Source: Ariolimax columbianus (Eukaryota > Mollusca > Gastropoda > Stylommatophora > Arionidae). Taken from it: a stretch of DNA of 64,000 bases. This document shows, one piece after another, positions 10,932 through 21,379 of this stretch. The stretch's first letter is position 1, and every line of letters begins with the position of its first letter. The position numbers and the translations under genes are program-made. Under the pieces are notes generated by a model, which was not told the DNA's origin, searched no databases, and saw nothing but the letters and a program-made list of their open reading frames with translations. Location: contig JAVGWX010000011.1 in assembly GCA_036924085.1 (NCBI GenBank), positions 39,666,970 through 39,730,969 on the forward strand, written 5' to 3'.

Positions 10932-11640
10932 TAAGGACTGCCCTGGGTACAAAAGCCACGTTAGGGATCTCTAGCAGAGAGCAAGCGGCATGATCAAGCG
11001 GCGACTTGTAGTTGCCCTATTATGCACAATAAGGACCAGGTCTTGGCAAAAAGCACATACCTGTTCCTCACACCTCCACAAATTCTGCTGTAGACACGCT
11101 ATTCTTTGGATCAAGGTGAAGCACTGTTTTACACGGAGTTACAGTATTAACAACACACGATTGGTACCTGGATGGGAGAAGGGGGGGGGAGGGGGGGAGG
11201 GGGGGGGGTTGGAAGGACCACTGGTACCTTTCAAGTATGTTGGAAAAGTTTTCTAAAGGGGGTTGTGCTTGGAGCTAGCACCCTGAGTATGTATAAGATA
11301 TTACCAATATAATCAGCCACTGTAAATCATGTCCGGGATACAGGCTATTTGTAAAGGGCACAAGGCGATGCTCAAGCCTATTATTCAAATTGAAGCGAAA
11401 AGGTGCATGGCAGTTAGACAGCGTTAAAAAATCTCAGATTAGCTTTCAGCTCTCATTGACAGTTTGAATTTAGAGAAACTCCATTTTTGTGAATACTCTT
11501 TTTAAGGGGTGAGACTGTTCACCTCAAAATCGAACTTTTAAAAACACACATCATAAGCACACTCGAATAAACAAAACAAACACATAGACACACAAAAATC
11601 GCACATATCACACACCCACATATATACATAAAAGTAAAAG
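10932..11640. other. Unassigned region with a G-rich tract
   Basis: No supported gene. It contains a run at 11,181-11,208 of G9-A-G7-A-G10, able in principle to form a G-quadruplex on the plus strand. The 88-codon frame across it is a low-complexity artefact. Confidence 0.6.
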
Positions 11641-11930
11641 TAGGTAGCATGCCCTTTGCAGAACGTCACTACTTACACCGGCGACCGATTTGGCTGTTAT
11701 AAATAAGTTTCTTGGCAAGTTTGCAGTACGGTACGTTGCTATTTCTTTCCGTTGGTGGTGGAGCTGTCGTTCGAGAAAAAAATTTCACTGTCTGCCAAAA
11801 TGGACAGGGTGGGAATCGAACCCGCTGCGTTGCGATTGTGAATACATTTACATATAAAAAGGAAAGAAAGTGGCGCATTCTTTACAGAACTTCGCTTCTT
11901 ACAACTGCCAATCTATTTAGCTGTTATTAG
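11640..11930 (-). mobile_element. Dispersed repeat SINE-K, copies 2 and 3
   Basis: Starts gtaggtagcatgccctttgc and contains gtctgccaaaatggacaggg and ggtgggaatcgaaccc. The minus strand therefore carries the B-box-like gggttcgattcccacc. A second partial head (cattctttacagaacttcgc) follows at about 11,878, so two copies or a partial duplication abut. Confidence 0.5.
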
Positions 11931-12185
11931 CGGATCTTTTGGTCTACACAGGATGACCACCCTGTCAGGGCAATTTGGCACCCTGTGTGCTTCCGCCTCT
12001 GAGTCGCCGCTGAGTGCCACAGCAATCTTCCGCACTGTTTCGGCTTTGACTGCAGGAGGAAGCCAGTGAATGGTAGCCCTTGTGCGCTCCCTTTCCAGCT
12101 GTTCAATTGTGACAGAAATTTTGGGATCTGTCAACTGGAGGTGCTTCCCGTGCAGGCGATTGTAGTGTACTTTCTGCAAGAGCAC
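11913..12185 (-). pseudogene. Possible LINE ORF1/gag-like fragment
   Basis: The 90-codon minus frame contains LTDPKISVTIEQLERERTR, ATIHWLPPAVKAETVRKIA and HRVPNCPDRVVI. Codon use and a run of ordinary soluble residues look protein-like. The 'R-x-T/A-I/V-HWLPP-x-V-K' block reminds me of the nucleic-acid-binding ORF1 of I- or Jockey-type LINEs. No CCHC knuckle is included and no RT frame adjoins it. It could instead belong to an unrecognised gene. Confidence 0.35.
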
Positions 12186-12319
12186 TGAGCATTGGTCGAA
12201 TAACTGCCCGAATAGGCAGAGGCCAATGAAAAAAGTGCAAATTTTATTTGAAATTTGTTGTTCAAATTTGAAAATTGTAATAATTTATTATGTGCAATAA
12301 AGAATTTTCAAAACAAAAC

Positions 12320-12379
<60 letters not shown>
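12320..12379. repeat. (AAC)n microsatellite
   Basis: About 20 uninterrupted AAC triplets. SINE-P and LINE-C carry AAC tails, so this may be the 3' tail of an eroded retroelement. Confidence 0.95.
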
Positions 12380-12555
12380 AATGTTGCTGTTATTAGTTTA
12401 TGATAGGTGTGCACGGTACGGTATGTTGCCATTACTTTACGCACACGGATGAGTGATTGCATGTGGAAGGTAAAAGAATGGGAAACAGTAGAATCGCCCC
12501 TAGACCACGCTGCTGCGCGCGTTTTATATATGGCAATGGCTGCAAAGGAGCAATC

Positions 12556-13883
12556 TTCTTCTTCTTCTTCTTCTTCGTACGCTGTCAAACGTCAACCTGT
12601 ATTTGCTCGAAGAAGAAGAAAGCAGCGGTCATCCTGAGGCTGTCGACACTGCCATAGAGCTTGTCTAGTGTTGCCACTGGTGATGGCCACATCTGCTCTC
12701 TTTGATCCTCGTATGTCGGGCAGTTTTGCAGCAGATGTTCAGTGGTCATTTTCCCGGTACCACACGGGCATTCGTCGGTGCCACCTATCTTCAGTTTATT
12801 GAATAGGTGGTACCTCAGTCGGTTGTGGCCTGTGCGGCGTCTGAAGACCACGACCTGCTCTCTTCTGTTCAACTGGTAATAGGCATCATTTTTTGTGTAG
12901 CCAGTATGTTCTGTTTCCCATTTAGCCATGTATCTGGCTTTAATAAGCCTCTCGGACTCTTCGTAGGTCACACTAGAACCTGGTTGTGGTAGTCGTGCAC
13001 CTTCTTTTGCCAGTCTGTCTGCCTCCTCGTTGCTTGGATGTTACAGTGGGATGGAACCCACTGTACCACTACTCTTTTTGGTGCGGACTGCTGGCATAGT
13101 TGACAGAGTACTGCTCTTAAATCATTAAGTTCAGTATTTTTCTGGCTTTTTAGTGATGTGACTACGGCCAGGGCATCTGTAAATAGGACTATCTGGCTTT
13201 CATTGCTTTCTCCTGTCAGCATCGCTTCTACTGCAGCACTCAGTGCCTCTGCCTCCGCTCTGAAATTGCTTGAGTATTTTCCAGTTGCCACTGGCAGTGT
13301 TACTTTACTACCATTTGGTAGGCTCAGGAATACCTCTGCCCCTCCGTTCTGTGTTGTGTTTGTTACAAAACCGTCGTTGTATGCATGGCTCCAGTACATG
13401 CTTGGGTAGTTTTCCGTTATGTACCTCAGGGTTATGTCTCTTCTTTCTTTTTCAGTCTGGCTGTTCTTGTTTCCAATACCTGGTATATTTTCTACCACCT
13501 CTGGAATGATATGCTGCTTCCAGGTAGGTTTGCGTACAGTAGGGATGGGCTTTGGTATTGTTACGGTGTTCACAGGGTCTTCGCTCATCTTTGCTTTGGC
13601 TATTTCTGCAAAGTTTTTCCGCTTTAGTTTCCCATTTCCAAATCTATTTAGTCGCTGATGCATTGGATGGTCTGTCAGTCTTCTGAGTTTCTCTGCTTGC
13701 TGCTGGGCTCTGCAGTCTTCTGAGTTTCTCTGCTTGCTGCTGGGCTCTGCAGTCTCTTCTGTCGGTCATGGATTGCAGATTTGTAATCTTTTCAAGTTCT
13801 ACAATTGGCGTTGACTTCATGCCTCCTGTTATAACTCTCATGGCTTGGTTTTGAAGTTTGCTAATTTTATTAAAGTTCGCCTT
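12556..13883 (-). pseudogene. LINE-A copy: RNase H and zinc-binding C-terminus, perfect TSD
   Basis: This is the 5'-truncated 3' part of a LINE. On minus it reads post-RT sequence (MRVITGGMKSTPIVELEKIT), then RNase HI with DGFVTNTTQ, FRAEAEALSAAVE and LFTDALAVVTSL, then PSHCNIQ, and finally the [18 protein letters not shown] zinc-binding motif. RNase H would remove the RNA strand during cDNA synthesis. It ends in (GAA)n at 12,556. A 15-bp direct repeat (tgcaaaggagcaatc, 12,541-12,555 and 13,884-13,898) defines the insertion. A 38-bp tandem duplication near 13,690-13,760 and frameshifts disable it. The catalytic D of AYTDGS is lost (AYNDGF). Confidence 0.92.
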
Positions 13884-14039
13884 TGCAAAGGAGCAATCAA
13901 CTCAGCAGACATAGGTCAAACAACAAGTTCAACACTTGCATTGTTTTGATAGATAGTTGTCTATTGCAAGCGATGATGGTGACATCGTCAGGCGGTTTTG
14001 TCTTGATGATGTAACTTGCGTTGTATTTGGATTATAGCG

Positions 14040-14275
14040 TGAAAGAGACTGCGCTAGTCATCAACCTCTCTCTCTGGTCCCGAGCTACCTTGGACTAGTG
14101 GCAAGATATAAGTCAAGACGACTGTAGGTGAATCAGGATGCAGGCACTCTGGTCCCCCCAACTAATGAGACCAGGCGTCGCTTGAAACTTGAGGGATTCG
14201 ATCGCACGCCATTTTCGCTCATTTTTTTTTTATTGGCAAGTGGCTTACCGCTAGACCACGGCGACCCTATCTTTA
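14040..14275 (-). mobile_element. tRNA-derived SINE-V, copy 1
   Basis: On minus the head is gggtcgccgtggtctagcgg (A box), then gcgatcgaatccctcaa (B box, with an A-run insertion between them). The body tagctcgggaccagagagag and tagcgcagtctctttcac matches the copy at 30,061-30,338. Confidence 0.65.
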
Positions 14276-14289
14276 GTCGTAATTTGTTG

Positions 14290-14522
14290 CATGCTTAGAA
14301 TGTGACACATTGACGGCAAGATTAGAATGCGACACATTTACGACAAGCTTAGAATACGACACATTTACGACATGATTATATTGCAACACATTTACGACAA
14401 GTTTAGAATACGACACATTTACGACAAGCTTAGAATACGACACATTTGCGACATAATTATAATGCGATACATTTACGACATGCTTCGAATACGAAGCATT
14501 TGTGGCATGCTAAGAATACGAC
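14290..14522. repeat. 27-bp minisatellite, about 9 units
   Basis: The unit is cgacacatttacgacaagct followed by tagaata. Being a multiple of three, it leaves a 66-codon plus frame of IRHIYDKLR-like repeats, which I treat as an artefact. The 360 bp after it (14,527-14,884) hold A-rich sequence and nothing recognised. Confidence 0.9.
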
Positions 14523-14884
14523 AGTGACGCCGGTACAAATCACGGCACTAATATATCTGTTAACTACGTAAATTAAAAAATTATACTAAACTATGAAGGA
14601 AAAAAAAAGGAAAACAAGAAACAAAAATTGGAAACAAAAATAATTCACATAGCTAACAAGAAGAATCACAAACAACACATTACAAGAAAGATTTCACATA
14701 CCCACACTACCTAAGCTAAAACTGAAACGTCCAACGGGCCCGAGACAGCAAATCTTCTTCTCACCTGTTAACCATCTCTTAATTATTCACACTTTGTTCT
14801 TGAACGGAGGGTTAAAAAACGTGGCTTGTCAGTGCTTTTTAATGCAGGTGTCTCCAGCTTTCTATAACCTAGGAGCAGCATACA

Positions 14885-15205
14885 TTCTAAAATACGCGAC
14901 TCATGCATTCTAAAATTGACATCACGTGCATTCTAAAATACGCGTCCCATAAATTCTAAAATAAGCGTCATGTGATTTATAAAATACAGCGTCGCATGTA
15001 TTCTACAATACGCGTCACGTGATTTCTAAAATACGCGTCACGTGATTTCTAAAATACGCGTCCCGTGCATTCTAAAATACGCGTCCCATGATTTATAAAA
15101 TTCAGCGACTCATGCATTCTAAAATACGCCTCCCATGATTCCTAAAATACGCGTCCCATGCATTCTAAAATACGCATCCCATGATTTCTAAAATAGACGT
15201 CACGT
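14885..15205. repeat. About 23-bp degenerate minisatellite
   Basis: Units of the form cattctaaaatacgcgtccc plus atg, alternating with gatttctaaaatacgcgtca. About 14 units, rich in CpG-containing acgcgt. The array ends where a SINE-P fragment starts. Confidence 0.9.
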
Positions 15206-15209
15206 GCTT

Positions 15210-15365
15210 TTTAATACAGATGCGGTGGGTTGACGTAGCTTTCCTCACATCCCGAGTGTGCTGATCAAGGTGGTACAGGTTCCTCCAGTCGGTTGTGGTA
15301 TGCTTGTCTTCATCCGCGTGTCGCTCACTACTACGGAGGTCGCGTTTATCCCCATATCGTTAGTC
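15210..15365 (-). mobile_element. SINE-P internal fragment
   Basis: Shows tagctttcctcacatcccga, then tgtcgctcactactacgg and ccccatatcgttagtcag. Both termini are missing. The next 180 bp hold nothing recognised. Confidence 0.7.
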
Positions 15366-15784
15366 AGAATTCATTAAATCAGTTGTTTTTTTACCATTAA
15401 ACGCTATGTGGATTAGAGATCTGATCCTGACGCGAAGTCCTCTCAACGACGCAAACCCAAGACGAAGAAGAAACATGTTTAAAAATAGCAAACCACTGCC
15501 TACTGGGATCAAATCTTAGATATATAATTGTAATGGTTTTTTATCCTAAAAGGCACATTCAGTTCAGTTCAAGTGCCATCGAATGTTGGCTACAAGTGAT
15601 CTACAGTGTACTCTTATCTCTTGTCGTAATTTTGCAATCAGACTGGCTTTTCCTACTCCATCTCCTGATGTTATCCACCCACTTATAACATTGCCTGCCT
15701 CTTGAACGACTGCCTTCCACCTCTAGTATTGTCTGCTTGTTATATGACCCAAATAACTAAACTGTCTAACCGTAATATCCGTCA

Positions 15785-16255
15785 TTAACCCTTCGTGTAT
15801 GTGTCACACAGTCCGATGATCGGCCGACCTACGTTAGCGAAAAAGACGTGTGAGCCGATCCATCGGCCCTGAGAAAGAACGCTTCTGTATGGATAACTAA
15901 AAATAATATCAGCCAATCAAATGAACTAAAAATAGTATCAGCCAATCAAATGATCTCTTTCATTTCTTGCGCCATTCTGTCATTTAAATGGCAGCCCCTT
16001 GAAAGTTGTCACAGGAGTTTGAGAATTATATTGAATTTCTTGGTATGTTTTTGTTATTGAGCTCATTTTAAAATGAGATATTGAGTGATTCAGATTTAAA
16101 TTATGTTTCTGTGTCAGATGTTACTGACAGCGATATAAATGACAGTGAAAATAGTGAGTCTCCAGAAATATATATGCTTTTCTATATTTATTTCTAGTTA
16201 TTATATTTTTTACCTTTTTTTTCAAAAACATCACCCGTGTTCTCCTTTTATTTCC
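15785..16255. mobile_element. Possible piggyBac-like remnant
   Basis: It interrupts a LINE frame and begins TTAACCCTTCGTG, like piggyBac ends (TTAA target plus CCCT). Just inside are short inverted motifs (cgatgatcggcc, agccgatccatcgg). A later stretch reads SDSDLNYVSVSDVTDSDIND, the acidic N-terminus typical of piggyBac transposases. The opposite terminus and its TTAA were not found, so the element is truncated or the call is wrong. Confidence 0.35.
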
Positions 16256-16515
16256 TAAAAATGGCTCCGTCTTTTAGGCAGTACAACCATTATTAAGCTC
16301 CAACTCCTGAATTCTCTTTTCACTCCAAAGGTTATCAATACCCCCCACGTGTGTTTCTTCTCTTTCCAAGAAATGCGAACCAATCTTCTATATGCCCACA
16401 TTTCCAAGGCTTTAATTCTCTTTCTCAAATTGTTATTCAGTGTCCACGTTTCTGCACCATACATTAGTGACGAGTATACATACGACCTGACAATTCTAAT
16501 TTTCAATTTATGATT

Positions 16516-16700
16516 TATCTGTTAGGGGGAACCAGTGGTCTAGAATTTACGCTTCCACCGCTACCAGTCACAAAAATAGGCGATCGTATATGCCATGGGC
16601 TAACACATGACCTGGAAAGTCACCAGAGGTTATTCGTCTGCCAAAGCAATATGAAACTAAGGAGGTCACATCTCCCCACGGCGTCTAACGACATACGTGG
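16516..16700 (+). mobile_element. tRNA-like SINE fragment
   Basis: Begins gggggaaccagtggtctaga (A-box-like) and has acgcttccaccgctaccag. It lies between two parts of a LINE frame, so it is an insertion. Its B box is not clear. It ends by a short (GATA)n run at 16,707-16,721. Confidence 0.4.
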
Positions 16701-16927
16701 ACTGAAGATAGATAGATAGATTTATGTTTGGATGTCAGTATGTGTCGCACGCATGTTGCTGAATACCATCTTGGCCATACCTATTCTCGTTCTCATGTCC
16801 CTTTCGCATCTGCGTCCTCCATTACTACATGACCTAGATTGGAGAAACTCAGTACATGTTCCAGTAGTTGATCTTTTATTGTTATCTGCATACATTGTTT
16901 CTTGTTAATTTTGCCCAGTACCTCCAT

Positions 16928-17098
16928 CTTCTTCTTCTGCGTCCATTCTCAATCTCCCGCTACCAAGCCATAAACAGGGCTTTGCAAGTAGCAGTATGTA
17001 GTCCGGAGAACGGAATGCGCTGTGTCGCTAGTTTACAGTTTCACTGCGATATTTGCACCTTTCGGTCCGACACATCCCGCTTCGGCGGAACCGAATAC
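16928..17098 (-). mobile_element. SINE-1 3' fragment with GAA tail
   Basis: Plus-strand reading is cttcttcttctgcgtccatt, then ctcaatctcccgctaccaag and ttgcaagtagcagtatgtag. The 3' part (on minus) is kept with a (GAA)n tail. This copy carries the variant ctacttgcaaagc, the same as the start of the 47-bp satellite at 62.57 kb. Confidence 0.8.
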
Positions 17099-17119
17099 CA
17101 TAGCCCTTGTTTTCTTTAT

Positions 17120-17400
17120 GCAAAGTAAAGAGTATTTACATAGAATTACTGCCGCAGGAGTGTGAGATGTTAGCGATCTCACATTTCAAAGGCTCGGCTA
17201 TATGATGGCGGTAGCCATGTCCTCTCCCTCGCCGCTTTTACTTGGCGGACTGAACCGGTACCCATTTAAGGCTGTGTCGACCCGGGAACCGTTGAAAAAA
17301 CATTTCCGCTTAAACTGGGGAATGAACCCAGGACCACTCAGATGCGAAGCCAGCTCGCTAACCACAGCTCCCTTATGTAGGTACACTGTCAGGTGGTAAA
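17120..17400 (-). mobile_element. tRNA-derived SINE-T, copy 1
   Basis: On minus the head contains an eroded A box and cctgggttcattccccagtt (B box). The body contains gtcgacacagccttaaatgg, gaggcggtaacg-like and aggacatggctaccgccatc. It ends tgcggcagtaattctatg and a (TTTAC)-like tail. Three further copies lie at 39,629, 43,988 and 51,100. Confidence 0.75.
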
Positions 17401-17439
17401 ACACCAAATCAGTACAAGAAAACATATAATCCACAAACT

Positions 17440-18250
17440 GATATCGGAAGCATCCCCAGCGGCGCCACGAGCATCAGCCTAACAGCAGAATGCGCTGCAC
17501 CAGAATGGGACGAGTTTTCTCACGCGAAACACCTCGATGTAAAAGTAAATTATACGCGTGAGAAAGTGCCTTAAATCTTCTTCCTCTTCTTCTTCGTTCA
17601 TTCTCAATCTCCCACTACCAACGCTGAAAGGGCTTAAGTAGCAGAATGTAGTCCAGAGAACGGATTGCGTTGTGTCATAGTTTACAGCTTGGCTGCGATA
17701 TTTGCACCTTTCGGTCCAACACATCCGACTTCAGCAAGCATATTTTGAGTACCGGGTTAGCATTCCCTCTTCGATACCTTCTCCTTAGCCAGTCTGCCCT
17801 GTCGCAGCCTGCTATCCAGGATCACCACGTGGAGGTGTAGAAGGGTCTTGGCAGCTATGGTTCGCTGGCCCTGACGCTAGCAGTCAGCTATGGGTCGCTG
17901 ACCAGTGCAGCTCATGCGCTGCTCAGCATCTTGATCCCTTGCCTTAAATCGATACCAAAGAAAAAGGTTTTACGCATCAGTTTGAAATGTGGTGTTACCG
18001 CAGAATGGAGCGAGTGATTTTGACAGAACGAAGCCGCAATGACAATGTTCTCACTGAGGTAGGTGCACAAAGATGAATATTGAAAACGATACAAAAACGA
18101 TTGAGTTGACTGGGACACAAAATGAGACATGAAAAGTGCTAAATGGCAAAATTCAGAGGAAAAGGGCGACCAAGACTCACATTTAAATCTCTACCATGAA
18201 GAGATATTAAAGTACGAGCCTATGCTGGAATGAAAAGAACTGCAGAGGAC
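17440..18250 (+). pseudogene. LINE C-terminal fragment with SINE-1 insertion
   Basis: After SINE-1 the plus strand reads FEMWCYRRMERVILTERSRN, then RLSWLGHKMRHEK, KFRGKGRPRLTFKSLP and RAYAGMKRTAEDKVKWRDMV. This is the conserved post-RT order 'FEMWCYRR..R / GH..R / GRPR..W / A.DR..WR'. Internal stops show it is dead. Upstream coding sequence (17,440-17,577) is only faintly recognisable. The final WRDMVRQ block has expanded into the tandem array that follows. Confidence 0.65.
17578..17939 (-). mobile_element. SINE-1, full length with perfect TSD
   Basis: Flanked by the 11-bp direct repeat tgccttaaatc (17,567-17,577 and 17,940-17,950). The 3' tail on minus is (GAA)n-rich (plus: cttcttcctcttcttcttcg). 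Removing it joins the LINE sequence on both sides. Confidence 0.9.
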
Positions 18251-18670
18251 AAAGTCAAATGGAGAGACATGGTCAGACAGTCTTATGACTGATCAACCAG
18301 AGGGTAGGGTCAAATGGAGAGACATGCTCAGACAATTTTCCAACAAGTCTTAGGACTTATCAACCAAAAGATAGGACCAAATGCAGAGACATGCTCAAAT
18401 GGTCAAATGGAGAGACAAGCTAAGACAACCTTACAACCAGTCTTAGGAATGATCAAGCAGAGGATATAGTCAAATGGAGAGACATGCTCAGACAACCTTG
18501 CAACTAGTCTTAGGAATGATCAAGCAGAGGATATAGTCAAATGGAGAGACAAGCTAAGACAACCTTACAACCAGTCTTAGGAATGATCAAGCAGAGGATA
18601 TAGTCAAATGGAGAGACATGCTCAGACAACCTTGCAACTAGTCTTAGGACTAATCAACCAGATGATGATG
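18250..18670. repeat. About 67-bp tandem repeat from a LINE 3' end
   Basis: Units start tcaaatggagagacatgctc and run through ttaggaatgatcaagcagag. About six copies, some partial. The first unit is continuous with the LINE codons for KVKWRDMVRQ, so the array grew from the LINE's terminal coding sequence. Confidence 0.85.
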
Positions 18671-19240
18671 ACATGTTCCTTATTTCTCCAAATAATTTTC
18701 CCCAACATCGATACACTTATCCCCCAACCTACAGTAGAGAGTTCTTTGGTCTACTGTCTCAGACCCATTTGCACTCTACGTTCAACTTTGTAATCAGTCT
18801 CCATACATCTGCCGCCGAGATGTGTTTTAGTGCACAAAATATGTGGACCTCGCTCGGGGCTAAGTCGAAGCTGTAAGGTGGATGTTCAAGAAGTTACCGC
18901 CCTAGGTCAATTTTCCCGACGGTTTATCAAGCCGTATGTAGCAATCTGAGCAGGATGACCAGAATAGGCTTCATCAGCAATGTGTGTGCGTCCTTTAGAA
19001 AATTTATCGACCGAGTTATGCAACGCTTTTCGCGACAAAACACTTCTAACTGTAAACAGGAATCATTTTCTTATGCATACCCTTTACAGAAAGTGCAAAA
19101 AAAAGTTTAAAAACCTACAACAGACTGTTTTGTTTTTTTATTGTACACTCTGTGAGATCAAACGACATTTTCTATCTCGGTTGAGCACGTGCATGTGAAA
19201 CATGGCGTCTGCTGCCTACAGCAATCACAAAGCTGAATGT
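18671..19240. other. Unassigned region; possible mariner traces
   Basis: No supported gene. Around 18,700-19,000 the minus strand has short stretches with a DNA-transposon flavour, but nothing I can align. Frames are at most 72 codons. Confidence 0.4.
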
Positions 19241-19254
19241 GTCTGCCACCCAAT

Positions 19255-19510
19255 GGCACCTTTATTTATTTTTATTTTTTTGCGTTAGCCTTATTTACTA
19301 TTCCCCAAGGCGGTGTACGTTGCGTCATGTTTTTATTTTGCGCCTGTCGGCCGAGTGCATCCGTCTTCGGCATGCATTTTATGTAAGGGTCTACTTCCTT
19401 ATGCATTATCTAAGGGTTTGCTTACGCGGGGTAACGGTGCTGTGATTGGAGAGCGAACGCAGCACCTTCGGTTTGTGAGTCGTGTCACTTAACCACTATG
19501 CCACGCCGTC
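19255..19510 (-). mobile_element. tRNA-derived SINE-T2, copy 2
   Basis: On minus: ggacggcgtggcatagtggt (A box), taagtgacacgactcacaaa, a weak B box (tgcgttcgctctccaatc), a body with catgccgaagacggatgcac and gcaaaataaaaacatg, and an A-rich tail (ataaaaataaataaa). Confidence 0.75.
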
Positions 19511-19587
19511 CACTTGACACCTTTACATATTTCCAACTATATTTTCCAAATGTCCAGTATCAGTTTGTGAACTACTTACTGAGATAC

Positions 19588-19900
19588 CCCCTTTTTCTTC
19601 GTTCGTTCTCAAACTCCCGCTACCAAGCTCCGAAAATGGCATTGAAAGCAGCAGGATTTAGACTGGAGAACGGAATGCGTTGTGTCGTAGTTTACAGTTT
19701 GACCGTGATATTTGCACCTGTCGGTACGACACATCCGACTTCAGCATGGTAATTGTGGGCACCAGACTACCCATTCCTCTTCGATCCCTTCTCCTTAGCC
19801 AGTCTGCTCTGTCGCAGCCAGTTATCTGGGATCACGGCGTAGAGGTGTAGAAGGGTCTAGCCAGCTCTGGTTCGCTGGCCCTAACGCTAGCATTCAGTAA
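19588..19900 (-). mobile_element. SINE-1, 5'-truncated
   Basis: The plus strand starts ttcttcgttcgttctcaaac and runs through tttgaccgtgatatttgcac and agtctgctctgtcgcagcca to ccctaacgctagcattcag. About 50 bp of the 5' end (ggtcagcg...gggatcaag) are missing. Confidence 0.85.
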
Positions 19901-19959
19901 AATACGTAAAATACTCACATTATACATTTTATAATTATATTTTTTTTAAATTTGTTTTA

Positions 19960-20615
19960 TGGATTCCCATAGGGATCCCGAGGAGTACGCGGGGTCTTTG
20001 TGGGTGTGACAAGGACAAGAATTGCACCACTGTCCAAACTATGTAACATGCCATAACACCAGCCATGGTTATGTGGTTTGTTAAGAGCAGCATAGATGGC
20101 GCCTAACAGGCTGCCGGTCTACTTTGCTCTAGTGTTGAGTCTATTGAGATAAGACTCGCACATCGGTTAACCACCCTCCGTAAGCGCTTGTCCCAAACGA
20201 AGCAGAGTATTAGGGATAGTAAGCTGCTCGAGCCTAGCCCGCTAAGCAGGAAACCCTTCTCCCGGCTACATCCAGCTCATATCAGAGCTGGGACTTGCAA
20301 AGGGGCATCTGCCCATGTAGAAGTACTGGTCGACTAAGAACTAAGAAATTGTTAACTGAACTTAACGTCTTTATACTGGTTTAGAAGACTCTGTAGAGTC
20401 CGTATACAACCAGTTTCTTCTACATTCATTGTAGAGTCTATTAAGATGGACAGCACTTGTCCCAACGCAGAGTAATAAGCCGTTGGACACTAACCCGCTA
20501 ACCAGGGAACCCTTCTTCTGGCTAAATCCAGCATACACCAGTTTTGGGACCTGCACAGGGACATCGGCCCCCGTAGAAGTACGGGTCCACTAAGACAAAC
20601 ACCTATATAAATCTT
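19960..20615 (+). mobile_element. Dispersed repeat family D, two adjoining copies
   Basis: Copy 1 (19,960-20,345) contains aagagcagcatagatggcgc, ctaacaggctgc, ccctccgtaagcgcttgtcc and ctgctcgagcctagcccgct. Copy 2 (about 20,385-20,615) repeats the second half (cacttgtcccaacgcagag, ccgctaaccagggaaccctt). Between them on minus is aaactggttgtatac...cttctaaaccagtataaag, identical in type to the 3' end of the CR1-like LINE at 35,240-35,665. I read D as a non-autonomous retroelement, class unproven. Confidence 0.65.
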
Positions 20616-20990
20616 ACCGAAGCCCAGTTTAGGAACCGCCGCTATATCCGAATGATTACAGTACTCCTGTCTCCCTTCACCTTGCGGTCTCACGTTACAG
20701 TGTGCCTCAGGTTTATAGGCCGGCACTTTAACACTCGATCTGGTTCGCTTTCCTATATTGTCCTCATTTAGTTGGAGGGAGGAAGGAAGGACTTGCCCCC
20801 TTCTTTGGTCACGGTTGAGTTGACGTCTTATAGGCCCTATGAACGTGTGTTCCCAGATCTGGCAGGGGAGACCTCTATAGGGGGTCCACATTCCTGGTCG
20901 CGCTGTGTCGTTTGTGCGGTCTCTGAGCGCAGTCGTTTTCAGGGTTAAGTGTTTTCAAGAGCTGTTACGAACTGCGAGGGTTACGTCAGG
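20616..20990. other. Unassigned region
   Basis: No recognisable feature. The 133-codon minus frame across 20,490-20,891 overlaps family D and lacks any motif I know, so I leave it out as a gene. Confidence 0.45.
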
Positions 20991-20994
20991 TGCA

Positions 20995-21240
20995 ACGTGC
21001 TTACCAAGACTCGCCAGCCGTATGTTCACACCGTGTGTATGGAAACAGGCTGTGTTGCAGCAGCCCGGTAAACGAAGTAGGGGTGGGTCTTCTCTCTCTG
21101 GACTCGTCAAGAATAGCACAACCGCCTGGAGGACTGCGCTCCACCTTCATCAGCATTTTCCGGATGTGAAGAAAGCTACTCCTACCTGACACAACGTCCT
21201 TTTCAGGCGCACAAACGAGTAAACTCACTCATTAGGGTCA
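20995..21240 (+). mobile_element. SINE-P copy, 5' part diverged
   Basis: Contains atggaaacaggctgtgttgc, agaatagcacaaccgcctgg, ccaccttcatcagcattttc and gcgcacaaacgagtaaactc. The VNTR side is missing and the tail ends at about tcattagggtcatta. Confidence 0.75.
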
Positions 21241-21379
21241 TTAAACAACAAGTTTGTACTACAGCCAGGATGGTGTAAGTTCACTTTCTTCAGTGCGCCT
21301 CGGAACACGAGAAGAGCAGTTGTAACCTGTTACTGTAACTCCATCCTTGAGACGTTATTTATAAGTCAGTTTTCTGCTA

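Larger units (their letters stand above)
15545..16926 (-). pseudogene. LINE RT C-terminus broken by two insertions
   Basis: Reading minus from high to low coordinates: SFSNLGHVVMEDADAK and IGMAKMVFSNMRATHTDIQT (thumb region after the YLG-like motif, 16,935-16,720); then VYSSLMYGAETWTLNNNLR and ALEMWAYRRLVRISW (16,506-16,255); then FSYLGHITSRQ, EVEGSRSRGRQCYKWVDNIR and ending SLVANIRWH (15,785-15,560). The order matches RTE/CR1-like LINE proteins. A tRNA-like SINE fragment (16,516-16,690) and about 470 bp of foreign sequence (15,785-16,255) interrupt it. Stops and frameshifts occur throughout. Confidence 0.75.

Noticed and set aside
20490..20891. 133-codon minus frame
   Set aside because: Overlaps family D repeat sequence and is not conserved in the other D copies.
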